Notes: generated from the sequence alone by a model not told the origin. A stretch of DNA of 64,000 nt from CBDDHT01 sp965228615 (GCA_965228615.1 CBDDHT010000004.1:2418001-2482000); one strand, 5' to 3'; counted from the stretch's first letter, positions 8,833 to 18,259 are shown. Numbers and translations are program-made.

Positions 8833-9867
8833 ATGAAATTTCTTGATCAAGCACGCGCGTATCTTCGCTCCGGCGAAGGCGGAAATGGCTGCGTCAGTTT
8901 TCGTCGCGAGAAATACATCGAATTTGGCGGACCGGATGGCGGCGATGGCGGACGCGGCGGCGATGTATGGGCGGAGTGCGTCGACAATCTGAATACGCTC
9001 ATCGATTATCGCTACCAGCAACATTACAAAGCCAAACGTGGCGGGAACGGAATGGGAAAAAACCGGGCCGGCGCAAAAGGCGACGACATTGTGCTCAAGG
9101 TTCCGCCCGGCACACAGGTATTTGCCGAAGACAATGAGACGCTGCTTGCAGACCTGACGGAACCTGGCGATCGGGTCAGGCTTGCAAAAGGTGGCAATGG
9201 CGGCTTCGGAAACAGCCATTTCAAGTCGTCGACCAACCGCGCACCGCGTCGAGCCAATCCGGGAGAGCCTGCCGAGGAGTTGACGGTCTGGCTCCGGCTA
9301 AAACTCATCGCAGATGCTGGTCTCGTCGGATTGCCAAATGCGGGCAAGTCGACATTCCTGGCTGCAGTCAGCGCGGCACGCCCGAAGATCGCCGATTATC
9401 CCTTCACGACCTTGTTTCCCAATCTCGGTGTGGTGCGCGTGGACGAAACCGACTTTGTGCTTGCCGATATTCCCGGCCTCATTGAGGGCGCACACGAGGG
9501 TGCCGGAATCGGCGACCGCTTCCTTGGACATGTCGAGCGTTGCCGCGTTTTGCTGCATCTGATCGACGCGACCCTGGAAGACCCGGCCGCAGAATATCTG
9601 ACGATCCGCGGAGAACTGGAGGCCTATGGCGGCGAGCTCGACTCAAAGCAGGAGATCATCGCACTGAACAAGTGCGATGCAGTTGGTGAGGACGCGCTAG
9701 CTGAAAAGCGCCGAGCCATATCCCAAGTTAGTGGACAAGATCCTCTGTGCATTTCCGCTGTTACCGGTGCAGGCGTACGCAGTGCATTGCGTGAAATCGC
9801 GGCGGCGATCCACACGGGCAAGGCCGCCGATGTCGTACAGCCGGAAGAGGCAGGTTGGCGGCCATGA
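8833..9867 (+). CDS. obg: GTPase Obg (CgtA)
   Basis: A 344-residue ribosome-assembly GTPase. The N-terminal glycine-rich Obg fold (KFLDQARAYLRSGEGGNGCV, then GPDGGDGGRGGDV) is followed by the G domain: G1 GLPNAGKST, switch FTTLFPNLGVV, G3 DIPGLIEGAHEGAGIG, G4 NKCD and G5 SAVTG. There is no extra C-terminal OCT domain, as in other short Obg proteins. Its TGA overlaps the proB ATG (ATGA at 9864-9867), so translation of the two is probably coupled. Confidence 0.98.
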   Translation: MKFLDQARAYLRSGEGGNGCVSFRREKYIEFGGPDGGDGGRGGDVWAECVDNLNTLIDYRYQQHYKAKRGGNGMGKNRAGAKGDDIVLKVPPGTQVFAEDNETLLADLTEPGDRVRLAKGGNGGFGNSHFKSSTNRAPRRANPGEPAEELTVWLRLKLIADAGLVGLPNAGKSTFLAAVSAARPKIADYPFTTLFPNLGVVRVDETDFVLADIPGLIEGAHEGAGIGDRFLGHVERCRVLLHLIDATLEDPAAEYLTIRGELEAYGGELDSKQEIIALNKCDAVGEDALAEKRRAISQVSGQDPLCISAVTGAGVRSALREIAAAIHTGKAADVVQPEEAGWRP

Positions 9868-11030
9868 GAACGGAGTGGAACGAGGCCAAGCGTCTGGTCA
9901 TCAAAATCGGATCATCACTGCTGGTCGATACCGAAACCGGCACACTGAAGGCCGAATGGCTTGCCTCGCTCGCAAGCGATATCGCGGATCTTGCCGCCGA
10001 GGGACGTTCGGTCATCGTCGTCTCCTCTGGATCGATTGCGCTTGGTCGCAATGTCCTGCGTCTGCCCGCAGGTCCGCTGAAACTGGAAGACAGTCAGGCC
10101 GCGGCATCTGTCGGTCAGATCGATCTGGCGCATGCCTATGCCGGGCACTTCAAAGCGCACGGTCTGGTAACGGCCCAAGTCCTGCTGACGCTCTCCGATA
10201 CCGAAGAGCGTCGGCGTTATCTCAACGCACGCAGCACGATAGAGACGCTGCTCAAACTCAAGGCCGTTCCGGTGGTAAACGAGAACGACACGGTTGCAAC
10301 CAGTGAGATCCGCTACGGTGACAATGACCGACTGGCGGCGCGTGTTGCCAGCATGATGAGTGCCGACTGCCTCGTGCTGCTGTCGGACATCGACGGCCTC
10401 TACACTGCACCGCCTTTGCAATCGCCGAATGCATCACGCCTGGATGAGGTTACCGAGATTACGCCAGAGATCGAAGCGATGGCGGGCGATACCGGCACGG
10501 ATCTCTCGCGGGGCGGCATGGTCACGAAAATCACGGCCGCCAAAATCGCAGGCGCGGCCGGTACGCATATGGTCATTACCACCGGCAAGGAACTTCATCC
10601 GATCAAGGCACTCGCCGACGGCGGCCCCGCCACATGGTTTCTCGCAGAAGCCACACCGGTGGCCGCTCGCAAGCGCTGGATTGCCGGATCGCTTGAACCC
10701 CGGGGCTCGGTCATCGTCGATCAGGGTGCCGCGCAAGCCCTACAGGCAGGCAACAGTCTGCTGCCCGCAGGCGTGTCGCAGCTTGAGGGCAGATTCGATC
10801 GAGGCGATGCGGTGATTATCCGTTTGGCCGATGGTAAAATTCTCGGGCGTGGCATTTCGGCCTATGCTCGATCCGATGCAGAGCGGATCATCGGCCACAA
10901 AAGCCGTGAAATCGCAGATATACTGGGCTACCGTGGCCGATCGGAGCTGATCCATCGAGACGATATGGCTCTAACGCAGAAGAGCGAAAAGAGGACGAGA
11001 AATGGTGGACGCGGCAATCAAACTGAATGA
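9864..11030 (+). CDS. proB: Glutamate 5-kinase
   Basis: First step of proline synthesis: phosphorylates glutamate to glutamyl-5-phosphate. The 388-residue protein has the amino-acid-kinase domain (RLVIKIGSSLLV, VSSGSIALG, VVNENDTVA, RYGDNDRLAARVA) and a C-terminal PUA domain ending near RSELIHRDDMAL. The ATG at 9864 overlaps the obg stop and has GAAGAGG upstream. The last ~29 bp overlap proA, and the residues after ALTQKSEKR look like a non-conserved tail. Confidence 0.97.
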   Translation: MRTEWNEAKRLVIKIGSSLLVDTETGTLKAEWLASLASDIADLAAEGRSVIVVSSGSIALGRNVLRLPAGPLKLEDSQAAASVGQIDLAHAYAGHFKAHGLVTAQVLLTLSDTEERRRYLNARSTIETLLKLKAVPVVNENDTVATSEIRYGDNDRLAARVASMMSADCLVLLSDIDGLYTAPPLQSPNASRLDEVTEITPEIEAMAGDTGTDLSRGGMVTKITAAKIAGAAGTHMVITTGKELHPIKALADGGPATWFLAEATPVAARKRWIAGSLEPRGSVIVDQGAAQALQAGNSLLPAGVSQLEGRFDRGDAVIIRLADGKILGRGISAYARSDAERIIGHKSREIADILGYRGRSELIHRDDMALTQKSEKRTRNGGRGNQTE

Positions 11031-12297
11031 CGCGCGCGACGATGTCGGAGCCGTGATGAGTGGACTTGGCCAGGCAGCCAAGGCAGCGGCACGTGAACTT
11101 GCCCTTGCGGACACCGACACTAAGAACAAAGCCCTGCAGGCAATGGCGACGGCGATCCGCGACAGAGAAGGCGCCATTATCTCGGCAAATGACAAGGACG
11201 TCGAGCTTGCCAAATCGCGGGAAAGACCAGCGGCCTTTATCGATCGATTGAGACTGACGCCGGATCGTATTGAAGGAATGGCGAAAGGTCTGGAGGATAT
11301 CGCGGCACTCGACGACCCGGTTGGCGCTGTCATGGCAACCTGGGATCGCCCGAATGGGTTGCAGATCGAACGCGTACGGGTACCGCTCGGCGTTATCGGC
11401 ATCATCTACGAGAGCAGACCCAATGTCACCGCCGATGCAGGCGGATTGTCGCTTAAGGCAGGAAATGCCGTCATCTTGCGCGGCGGCTCCGAAAGCGCAT
11501 GTTCCGCCGAGGCAATCCATCAGTCACTCGTCGAGGGATTAAGAGCTGCGGGATTGCCCGAGGCAGCCATTCAGCTTGTACCGACAACCGACCGCGAAGC
11601 CGTGGGCCTGATGCTCAAGGGTCTCGATGGCGCAATCGACGTCATCGTTCCGCGAGGCGGAAAGAATCTGATCTCCCGGGTACAGTCCGATGCGCGCGTG
11701 CCGGTCTTCAGCCATCTTGAAGGTCTCTGTCATGTCTATGTCGACGGCAAGGCCGATCTGGAGATGGCAAAAGATATCGTGGTCAATGCCAAGATGCGCC
11801 GCACAGGGATCTGCGGCGCGGCTGAAACCCTGCTTGTCGACCGGGCTGCCGAGGCAACCCATCTGACCCCTCTTGTCGAGGCGCTGATTTCCGCAGGCGT
11901 CGAAGTGCGCGGTGACGCCGCTGTTCAAGCAAGCCGTCTCGATACCACCCCGGCGACGGAAGACGACTGGGTCACCGAATATCTCGACTCGATCATTTCA
12001 GTGAAGATCATCGACGGGGTAGACGATGCGATCGACCATATCGCACGTTATGGGTCGCAACACACCGATGCGATCGTGACTGACGATCAAGAGACCGCGG
12101 ACAAATTTCTCAACCAGGTCGATAGCGCAATCGTTCTGCACAACGCCTCGACCCAGTTTGCCGACGGCGGCGAATTCGGCATGGGCGCCGAAATCGGTAT
12201 TGCCACCGGCAAGATGCATGCGCGTGGTCCGGTCGGAGTCGAACAACTGACGAGCTTCAAATATCGTGTCCGTGGATCGGGGCAGACCCGGCCGTGA
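11002..12297 (+). CDS. proA: Glutamate-5-semialdehyde dehydrogenase (gamma-glutamyl phosphate reductase)
   Basis: Second step of proline synthesis: NADPH reduction of glutamyl-5-phosphate. The 431-residue protein has an aldehyde-dehydrogenase fold, with ALDDPVGAVMATWDRPNGLQ, PLGVIGIIYESRPNVTADAG, LKAGNAVILRGGSES and the catalytic Cys in RTGICGAAETLLVD. It ends with the substrate-binding region GGEFGMGAEIGIATGK. The start at 11002 lies inside the end of proB; an alternative Met at 11056 would remove a poorly conserved leader. nadD follows after nine bases. Confidence 0.97.
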   Translation: MVDAAIKLNDARDDVGAVMSGLGQAAKAAARELALADTDTKNKALQAMATAIRDREGAIISANDKDVELAKSRERPAAFIDRLRLTPDRIEGMAKGLEDIAALDDPVGAVMATWDRPNGLQIERVRVPLGVIGIIYESRPNVTADAGGLSLKAGNAVILRGGSESACSAEAIHQSLVEGLRAAGLPEAAIQLVPTTDREAVGLMLKGLDGAIDVIVPRGGKNLISRVQSDARVPVFSHLEGLCHVYVDGKADLEMAKDIVVNAKMRRTGICGAAETLLVDRAAEATHLTPLVEALISAGVEVRGDAAVQASRLDTTPATEDDWVTEYLDSIISVKIIDGVDDAIDHIARYGSQHTDAIVTDDQETADKFLNQVDSAIVLHNASTQFADGGEFGMGAEIGIATGKMHARGPVGVEQLTSFKYRVRGSGQTRP

Positions 12298-12306
12298 TCA
12301 CTTAAA

Positions 12307-12945
12307 ATGCCGGAAATTGAGCAAATGGACGTTAGCGCAGAGATTCTGCGCCGACCTCCCCCGGCATATTCGGGAATGCGCATCGGCCTGCTCGGGGGCT
12401 CGTTCGATCCGCCTCATGACGGGCATAGGCATATCAGTCTGGTTGCACTGAAACGCCTCCAGCTCGACCGTCTATGGTGGCTCGTAACGCCGGGCAACCC
12501 ATTGAAATCCCCCGATGCCCGGAAATCCTTTGCGAGACGCCTGGAACTGGCAAGGCTCTGGGCTCGTCATGCGCGCATCGACGTCACAGGATTCGAGGCG
12601 CGCCATCCCGACCCCTTTACCGTTCACACCCTGACGGTCTTGAAACGGCGATTTCCCGGCGTTGCATTCACATGGATAATGGGTGCCGACAATCTGGCGA
12701 CCTTTCATCGCTGGCGCGGCTGGCGCGATATTGCGAATCTCGTTCCGATCGCCGTTATCGACCGGCCCAGTTATCGTTACAAGGCTCTCAGCGCCCCTGC
12801 GGCGAAGGTCCTGGCCGACTATCGCATTGACGATGCGGATGTCGGCGGCCTTTCGACAGCCAATGTTCCTGTTTGGACACTGCTGAATTTGCGCCTTGCA
12901 GATATCTCTTCAACCGAGATACGTGAAAAGAACCGCCCCGATTAA
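12307..12945 (+). CDS. nadD: Nicotinate-nucleotide adenylyltransferase
   Basis: Converts nicotinate mononucleotide to deamido-NAD. The nucleotidyltransferase signature GLLGGSFDPPHDGHRHIS occurs near residue 28, WWLVTPGNPLKS and FTWIMGADNLATFHRW lie in the middle, and the ISSTEIRE motif is at the end. An N-terminal tail of ~20 residues precedes the core, so the Met at residue 24 (MRIGLLGG) is another possible start. In related bacteria the next gene is rsfS; here a minus-strand catabolic cassette intervenes, converging on nadD with a 13-bp gap. Confidence 0.95.
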   Translation: MPEIEQMDVSAEILRRPPPAYSGMRIGLLGGSFDPPHDGHRHISLVALKRLQLDRLWWLVTPGNPLKSPDARKSFARRLELARLWARHARIDVTGFEARHPDPFTVHTLTVLKRRFPGVAFTWIMGADNLATFHRWRGWRDIANLVPIAVIDRPSYRYKALSAPAAKVLADYRIDDADVGGLSTANVPVWTLLNLRLADISSTEIREKNRPD

Positions 12946-12958
12946 CGTTCGACGTCTA

Positions 12959-14332
12959 TCAGCCCCCGGCTTTCAAGCGGGCCTGACGCGCATCGACGTA
13001 GCGGGTCGTTACATTGGCGGCCTCGAATTCGGGATCATCCAGAACCTCCAGGAGGAACGAGAGATTCGTTCCGACCCCCGAGATCTTTGTCTCCGCCAAT
13101 GCCCGCCGCATACGGGCAATCGCAGCTACTCGATCCTGGCCGGAGGCGATCATTTTTGCGATCATGGGATCGTAGAACGGCGTGATGTCATCGCCCTCGC
13201 GAACACCGGTATCGATCCGCAGATCATCGCTTTGATCAGGGAACTGCAAGGTTTCCAGCGGTCCGGGCGAGGGAAAGAAGTTCTTCTCTGGACGTTCCGC
13301 ATAGATGCGGCATTCCACGGCATGCCCATCACAGGACAACTCATCCTGCGCCGGTGCGGTCAGGCCTCCGCACGCGGCCTCAATCTGCCAGCGGACCAAA
13401 TCGAGCCCGGTGACCATCTCGGTTGCGGAATGCTCGACCTGGATCCGCGTATTCATCTCCAGAAACGTCACATCGTCACGGTCGCAGTCATAGACAAACT
13501 CGACCGTTCCGGCACCGAGATAGCGTTGCCCCCGGACCAAAGACAAGGCCGCCTCATGGAGCCTTGCGCGAACACCATCGGATAGCGACGGCGCCGGCGC
13601 CTCCTCGATCACCTTCTGGAAACGACGCTGGATCGTGCAGTCCCTGTCGAAGATATGTACACCGTCGCCATCGCCGAAGCCGAAGACCTGGACTTCGACG
13701 TGGCGCGCATTGGGAACATAGCGTTCGAGATAAACGGACGGATCGCTAAAAGTTCGTCCGGCCAGCTTTTGTGTCGTCTCGATCGCCGCGGCAAGCTTGT
13801 CCGACGACTCCACAACACGCATTCCGATACCGCCGCCTCCGGCCGCCGCCTTTACCAGAAGCGGGTAGCCGATCCCATCGGCAATGGCATCCAGATTTTC
13901 AATCTCGGCAGAATCGAACCGATCGCTTCCCGGGAGGACCGGTACGTTGCATTCGCGGGCAATCGCACGCGCGCGCTCCTTGTCGCCCATGGCAGTGATT
14001 GTTTCGGATGCCGGTCCGATCCATATCAAGCCCGCTTCTTGTACCTGTGCCGCAAAGTTCGCGTTTTCCGACATGAAGCCGTAACCGGGATGAATAGCAT
14101 CCGCGCCGCTTTTCTCTGCAGCCTCGAGTATGGCCTGTGCATCGAGATAGCTCTTCGGGGCCGGCGGCGGCCCGATTTCCACTGCCTGGTCGGCGAGCGA
14201 TACATGCAGAGCATTGCGGTCAGCTTCGGAATAGACCCCAACTGTTTCGATTCCCATTTCCTTGCAGGTTCGTATGATCCGACAGGCAATCTCGCCTCTA
14301 TTGGCAATCAGAATTTTGGATATTGGCGACAC
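12959..14332 (-). CDS. Biotin carboxylase subunit of an acyl-CoA carboxylase
   Basis: A 457-residue ATP-dependent biotin carboxylase: SKILIANRGEIACRIIRTC, the ATP-grasp glycine loop KAAAGGGGIGMRVV, YLERYVPNARHVEVQVFGFG and EMNTRIQVEHSATEM. A GTG start at 14332 is chosen because VSPISKILIANRGEI is the true N-terminus and AAGGACGAG lies upstream; the open frame continues further only by chance. It is the last gene of the five-gene cassette. QVEHSATE replaces the usual QVEHPVTE. It carries no biotin domain; that is the separate small gene two positions upstream. Confidence 0.93.
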   Translation of the reverse strand: MSPISKILIANRGEIACRIIRTCKEMGIETVGVYSEADRNALHVSLADQAVEIGPPPAPKSYLDAQAILEAAEKSGADAIHPGYGFMSENANFAAQVQEAGLIWIGPASETITAMGDKERARAIARECNVPVLPGSDRFDSAEIENLDAIADGIGYPLLVKAAAGGGGIGMRVVESSDKLAAAIETTQKLAGRTFSDPSVYLERYVPNARHVEVQVFGFGDGDGVHIFDRDCTIQRRFQKVIEEAPAPSLSDGVRARLHEAALSLVRGQRYLGAGTVEFVYDCDRDDVTFLEMNTRIQVEHSATEMVTGLDLVRWQIEAACGGLTAPAQDELSCDGHAVECRIYAERPEKNFFPSPGPLETLQFPDQSDDLRIDTGVREGDDITPFYDPMIAKMIASGQDRVAAIARMRRALAETKISGVGTNLSFLLEVLDDPEFEAANVTTRYVDARQARLKAGG

Positions 14333-14379
14333 AGTACGGTCTCGTCCTTGATAGAGATATGGTTGTCGGAAATGAGCGG

Positions 14380-15981
14380 TTATGGCGATACGCCGGCTTT
14401 CGCCTTCGGCCCGAGGTTTGAGCGCAAACGGCCTTCCGCCAGAGCGATGAATTCGCAGAGGATCGGCCGGGTCTCCCGCGGATCGATAATCTCCTCTACC
14501 GCAAATGCTTCGGCCGTGCGAAAGGGTGACGCATAGGCGCGCAATTCCGCTTCCAATTCTCTCTCGCGCGCCTTGGGATCGGGAGCGGCGGCAATATCGC
14601 GTCTGAACGCGGCCGCAACACCCCCTTCGACCGGCAACGAGCCCCACTCTCCAGTCGGCCAAGACAGCTTTAGATCGATATCGTTCTTGTTGCAGGTCGC
14701 CATACCTGCCATCCCGTAGCATTTTCGGATGACCAGTGTGATGGTCGGGACGCTGAGTTGACCGGCGACATAGACGGCCCGCATACCCTCTCGCAATGTC
14801 CCCTCTTGTTCGGCTTTGAGACCGACCATGAAACCTGGAACATCGACGAAGAAGACAATCGGGATGTGGAACGTATCGCACAATTCCATGAAACGGATTT
14901 GTTTGCGCGCAGCGGCCGCGTCCATGGCACCGCCATAGATCTTCGGGTTGTTGGCGATAACGCCGACGGGACGTCCTCCCAGCCGCGCCAATGCCGTAAT
15001 GACAGCCTTCCCGTTCGTCGGCTGGATCTCGAACATCGAGCCCAAATCGACCACATACGAGACGAGCGTTCGCATGTCATAGGGCAGCGTCCGCTTGTCA
15101 GGCACAATGTGCGCAAGAGCGTCTTCACAACGATCCGTTGGATCAGGACATTCGACGTTTGGCGGCAATTCCCAGACATTCTGAGGCATGAAGCTAAGGA
15201 ACTTGCAGATCTGTTCGAATGCCTCTTCTTCCGTGTCCACGGCATTGTGGATCGTGCCCGCCTTGTCGACGGCAGTCTTGGCACCGCCGAGTTCATCTTT
15301 GTCGATGTCTTGACCAAGTGAACGTTTCACCACGGGCGGGCCGGCGGCAAACACCTGACTCGTGCCCCGCACCATCAGCGAAAAATGCGAGAGGATCGCA
15401 CGCCCTGCCGGACCGCCTGCAGCCGTACCGACAACCGCAGCGACGACAGGGACCTCACCTAACAGCTGTACCGAGCGTTCGAAACCATCGACGCCGGGAA
15501 ACACGACATAGCCGCGGCGTTTCGCCGACGTCACCGTTCCGCCGGCACCGTCGATCAGATTGACCAAGGGAATCTTGTAGTGATGGGCCAGATCCTCGAT
15601 AAAGCCACCCTGCCCGCCCTTGCGTCTCATGGCACCGAACGTTGTTCCGCCGCGAACCGTAAAGTCCTCGCCGCCGATCGCCACGGGGCGGCCATCGATA
15701 CGGGCAAGGCCGGCAACATAGGGTGCGGGTTTTGCGCTTATGAGTTTGTGGTTCTCGTCATACTCCCCCGAGCCCGCAAGTGTTCCGATCTCTCGCAGAC
15801 TGTTTTCATCGGTAAGCCGGCCGATGCGCTCGCGGATCGTCAGCTTGCCGTTCGAGCGATGACGTTCGACGGATTCGGAACCACCCATTTCCTGGGCGAA
15901 TCCGCGACGGATATGAACTTCGTCTATGAGCGGATTGACCGATCCGTCATCGACGTCGGTACTTCCCCTGTCCGTTTTCAT
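14380..15981 (-). CDS. Acyl-CoA carboxylase carboxyltransferase subunit (PccB/AccD5-like)
   Basis: A 533-residue carboxyltransferase carrying both crotonase-like halves: RIDGRPVAIGGEDFTVRGGT, LVNLIDGAGGTVTSAKRRGY, VGTAAGGPAGRAILSHF, and in the second half PVGVIANNPKIYGGAMDAAA, HIPIVFFVDVPGFMVGL and the acyl-CoA-binding region KCYGMAGMATCN. It transfers the carboxyl group from carboxybiotin to an acyl-CoA. The start at 15981 gives an ATGA overlap with the biotin-carrier stop; an in-frame ATG at 15996 is the alternative. The acyl substrate is not evident from sequence. Confidence 0.92.
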   Translation of the reverse strand: MKTDRGSTDVDDGSVNPLIDEVHIRRGFAQEMGGSESVERHRSNGKLTIRERIGRLTDENSLREIGTLAGSGEYDENHKLISAKPAPYVAGLARIDGRPVAIGGEDFTVRGGTTFGAMRRKGGQGGFIEDLAHHYKIPLVNLIDGAGGTVTSAKRRGYVVFPGVDGFERSVQLLGEVPVVAAVVGTAAGGPAGRAILSHFSLMVRGTSQVFAAGPPVVKRSLGQDIDKDELGGAKTAVDKAGTIHNAVDTEEEAFEQICKFLSFMPQNVWELPPNVECPDPTDRCEDALAHIVPDKRTLPYDMRTLVSYVVDLGSMFEIQPTNGKAVITALARLGGRPVGVIANNPKIYGGAMDAAAARKQIRFMELCDTFHIPIVFFVDVPGFMVGLKAEQEGTLREGMRAVYVAGQLSVPTITLVIRKCYGMAGMATCNKNDIDLKLSWPTGEWGSLPVEGGVAAAFRRDIAAAPDPKARERELEAELRAYASPFRTAEAFAVEEIIDPRETRPILCEFIALAEGRLRSNLGPKAKAGVSP

Positions 15982-16199
15982 GTCTCGATCGTGCACAGGG
16001 CTTGATCCTCTTCCACCGAGTCCTCCGGCTGGACAAGGATTTCTTTCAACGTACCCGCTTCCGGCGCCTCGACGGGGATTTCCATCTTCATGGACTCAAG
16101 GATCATGATGACATCCCCCTCTTCCACACGGTCTCCAACGGATTTCTCAATTTTCCAGACCGAGCCGGTCACTTCGGATTCTATGGATTTGGAAGCCAT
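15978..16199 (-). CDS. Biotin carrier (biotinyl/lipoyl domain) protein
   Basis: A free-standing 73-residue biotinyl domain with the attachment motif ESMKMEIPV (Lys38) and the mirror half EAGTLKEILVQPEDSV. It would carry carboxybiotin between the biotin carboxylase and the carboxyltransferase encoded after it. Its stop overlaps the carboxyltransferase start. It is unusually compact, with no Ala/Pro-rich linker of the AccB kind, as in actinobacterial and catabolic acyl-CoA carboxylases. Confidence 0.93.
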   Translation of the reverse strand: MASKSIESEVTGSVWKIEKSVGDRVEEGDVIMILESMKMEIPVEAPEAGTLKEILVQPEDSVEEDQALCTIET

Positions 16200-16228
16200 T
16201 CAATTTTCCCAGTTCAATTCTTCTGCGT

Positions 16229-17470
16229 TCAGATTTCAGCGTTTGGCGACAAGCCGGCAACAATGCCGCTTTGCTGCAACCCTTGGATCTGCTGTTCGGT
16301 CAAAGCCAACTCGTCCCTCAAGACAGCCAAAGTGTCTTCACCGATCCGCGGTCCCGCCCGCCAAACGGCACCAGGTGTCTGAGAGAGTTTCGGCACAATG
16401 CCGGTTACGGTCACCGCGCCGAGATCGGCGTCGTCGACATCCAGGAGCATTTCGCGCGCGCGATAGTGAGGATCGTCGAAAATATCAGCGACGGTGTAAA
16501 TGCGTGCTGCGGGCACCTTCGCATCAACCATGATCGCTTCGATTTCAGCTGTGGTTTTGGTTCTGGTCCACTCGCTGATCTCGGCATCGCACGCATCCTC
16601 ATTCTCAACGCGCGCAAGGTTCGATGAAAAACGAGGATCGTCTGCCAAATGCGGTTTGCCAATTGCGTTCGCCAGACGAGCGAAGACCGCTTCTGCGGCA
16701 GCAGTAATGACGATCTGACGCCCGTCGCCGGTCTCGTAAAGAGAGTTTGGCGTGCTACCGGGCAATCTTGGTCCTGCGCGCTCAGCGACTTTCCCCGCTT
16801 GTTGAAAGGCTGGAATGTGCGGCTCCATGAAGCTGAACGCCCCCTCATAGAGCGCCGAATCGACTATCTGCCCACGGCCGGTCCGATGACGTTCGACAAC
16901 GGCCATGACAGCGCCAAACGCAGCATACAGACCGGCAATGTAATCCGTGATCGAGGTTGCAACGCGCGGCGGCGGACGATCCGGGTCGCCGGTGATTTCG
17001 CGCATACCGCTGACGGCTTCGCACACGACGCCGTAGCCACCACGCGTACTATAGGGTCCGTCCTGACCAAATCCACTGATCTGGACAAAGATCAGACCAG
17101 GGTTTTCCTGGGAGAGTTCATCATAGCCCAGCCCCCATCGCTTCATCGTTCCCGGACGAAAGTTCTCGACGACGATATCGGCTTTCCGGCAGAGGTCTCG
17201 TGCAAGCTCCCGCCCCGCTTCGTCGCGAAGATTGAGTGATATCAGGCGCTTGTTGCGCAGGATCGATGCTGCATAGAGCGACTGACCGTCGTGCTGGGTG
17301 CCCATTGAGCGAATGGTGTCGCCTTCGGGCTGTTCGATCTTGATGACGTCAGCTCCAAAATCAGCGAGAAGCCGGGCGCAGAACGGGCCGGCGACCGTGG
17401 AGCCGAACTCAACGACGCGCAGACCCACCAAGGGCCCGGAGGCGGGATTGCTGTTTGATTCTGTTTCCAT
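16229..17470 (-). CDS. CaiB/BaiF family (class III) CoA-transferase
   Basis: A 413-residue class III CoA-transferase. The opening GLRVVEFGSTVAGPFCARLLADFGADV and the segments SLNLRDEAGRELARDLC, VENFRPGTMKRWGLGYDEL and GFGQDGPYSTRGGYG are typical. The Asp expected to form the acyl-CoA anhydride lies in SITDYIAGLYAAFGA. These enzymes move CoA between carboxylic acids or isomerise acyl-CoAs. Placement directly ahead of a complete carboxylase suggests it activates the acid that the carboxylase then uses; that is inference. Confidence 0.92.
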   Translation of the reverse strand: METESNSNPASGPLVGLRVVEFGSTVAGPFCARLLADFGADVIKIEQPEGDTIRSMGTQHDGQSLYAASILRNKRLISLNLRDEAGRELARDLCRKADIVVENFRPGTMKRWGLGYDELSQENPGLIFVQISGFGQDGPYSTRGGYGVVCEAVSGMREITGDPDRPPPRVATSITDYIAGLYAAFGAVMAVVERHRTGRGQIVDSALYEGAFSFMEPHIPAFQQAGKVAERAGPRLPGSTPNSLYETGDGRQIVITAAAEAVFARLANAIGKPHLADDPRFSSNLARVENEDACDAEISEWTRTKTTAEIEAIMVDAKVPAARIYTVADIFDDPHYRAREMLLDVDDADLGAVTVTGIVPKLSQTPGAVWRAGPRIGEDTLAVLRDELALTEQQIQGLQQSGIVAGLSPNAEI

Positions 17471-17485
17471 CCGATCCGGCTTTCC

Positions 17486-18184
17486 TCACAAAAGATATGT
17501 CTGGTAGCGCTGAAACCACTCACGCGCGGTGCGGATGTTCTCGCGTTTCAGCTGTTCGGCTAGGTCAGCGTCGCCGTCGCGCATCGCGCGCAGAATTTCC
17601 TGATGCTGACGAAAGCCTTCCATTGCGCGCCCGGGCACAAGAACCAGGCGCCGAGTCATTCCCTGGATCCGGTCATAAAGACTGTCCAACAGGTCTTTGA
17701 GCGTTTCATTCTCGGCGGCGGCAATGCACGCTGTACGGAACTCGCTCACGGCCGCTGTATAGGAATCGAAGTCATTGGCTGCGACCGCGTCTCTCAAAGA
17801 GTCTCCGAACACATCAAGGAGGCGTTCCCAGGTTTCTGGACCGGCGCGCTCGGTCGCAAGACGGACCATCGCCGCCTCCAGAAATTCCCGGACTTCAAAC
17901 AATTCCTGAATCCGGTCGGCCTCCAGCCGGGTGACGACCGCACCTTTGTTGGGGATTCTCTCGATGAGACCGCGTTCCTCGAGAATGCCGAATGCGTCGC
18001 GAACCCGTCCCCGAGAGACTGCGAATTCCTGTGCCAGCGCATGCTCTCGCAAACGTGTGCCAGGCGGTACTTCGTGCCCGACTATCCGCCGACGCAGTTC
18101 TTCGACGAGGCGCTCCGTATCCGACGCCGCCATTGCAGCGGATGACGAAACAGCAGCAAGCTTAACAATTTTCTCGTCGGGCAT
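17486..18184 (-). CDS. GntR family transcriptional regulator, FadR/FCD type
   Basis: A 232-residue regulator. The winged helix (GTRLREHALAQEFAVSRGRV, then RDAFGILEERGLIERIPNKG) is followed by an all-helical FCD ligand domain (EVREFLEAAMVRLATERAGP, with a late HQEILRAMRDGDADLAEQL). FCD domains usually bind small organic acids with a metal. It is the first gene of the cassette, 15 bp ahead of the CoA-transferase, so it probably controls the whole run; a candidate operator lies about 57 bp upstream of its start. Confidence 0.9.
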   Translation of the reverse strand: MPDEKIVKLAAVSSSAAMAASDTERLVEELRRRIVGHEVPPGTRLREHALAQEFAVSRGRVRDAFGILEERGLIERIPNKGAVVTRLEADRIQELFEVREFLEAAMVRLATERAGPETWERLLDVFGDSLRDAVAANDFDSYTAAVSEFRTACIAAAENETLKDLLDSLYDRIQGMTRRLVLVPGRAMEGFRQHQEILRAMRDGDADLAEQLKRENIRTAREWFQRYQTYLL

Positions 18185-18240
18185 CGGACTTGCGCCTCTT
18201 CAGACGTCGATTTCCCTCAAAATTGATTTTTACACACAAC

Positions 18241-18259
18241 ATTGTCAACAATTTTGTTG
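18241..18259. promoter_or_regulatory. Candidate GntR operator upstream of the carboxylase cassette
   Basis: ATTGT-CA-ACAAT at 18241-18252 is a perfect five-base dyad of the TTGT/ACAA type used by many FCD GntR proteins. It overlaps a second dyad, CAACAA-TT-TTGTTG, at 18246-18259. The pair lies just upstream of the regulator gene, fitting autoregulation and control of the cassette. Confidence 0.5.
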
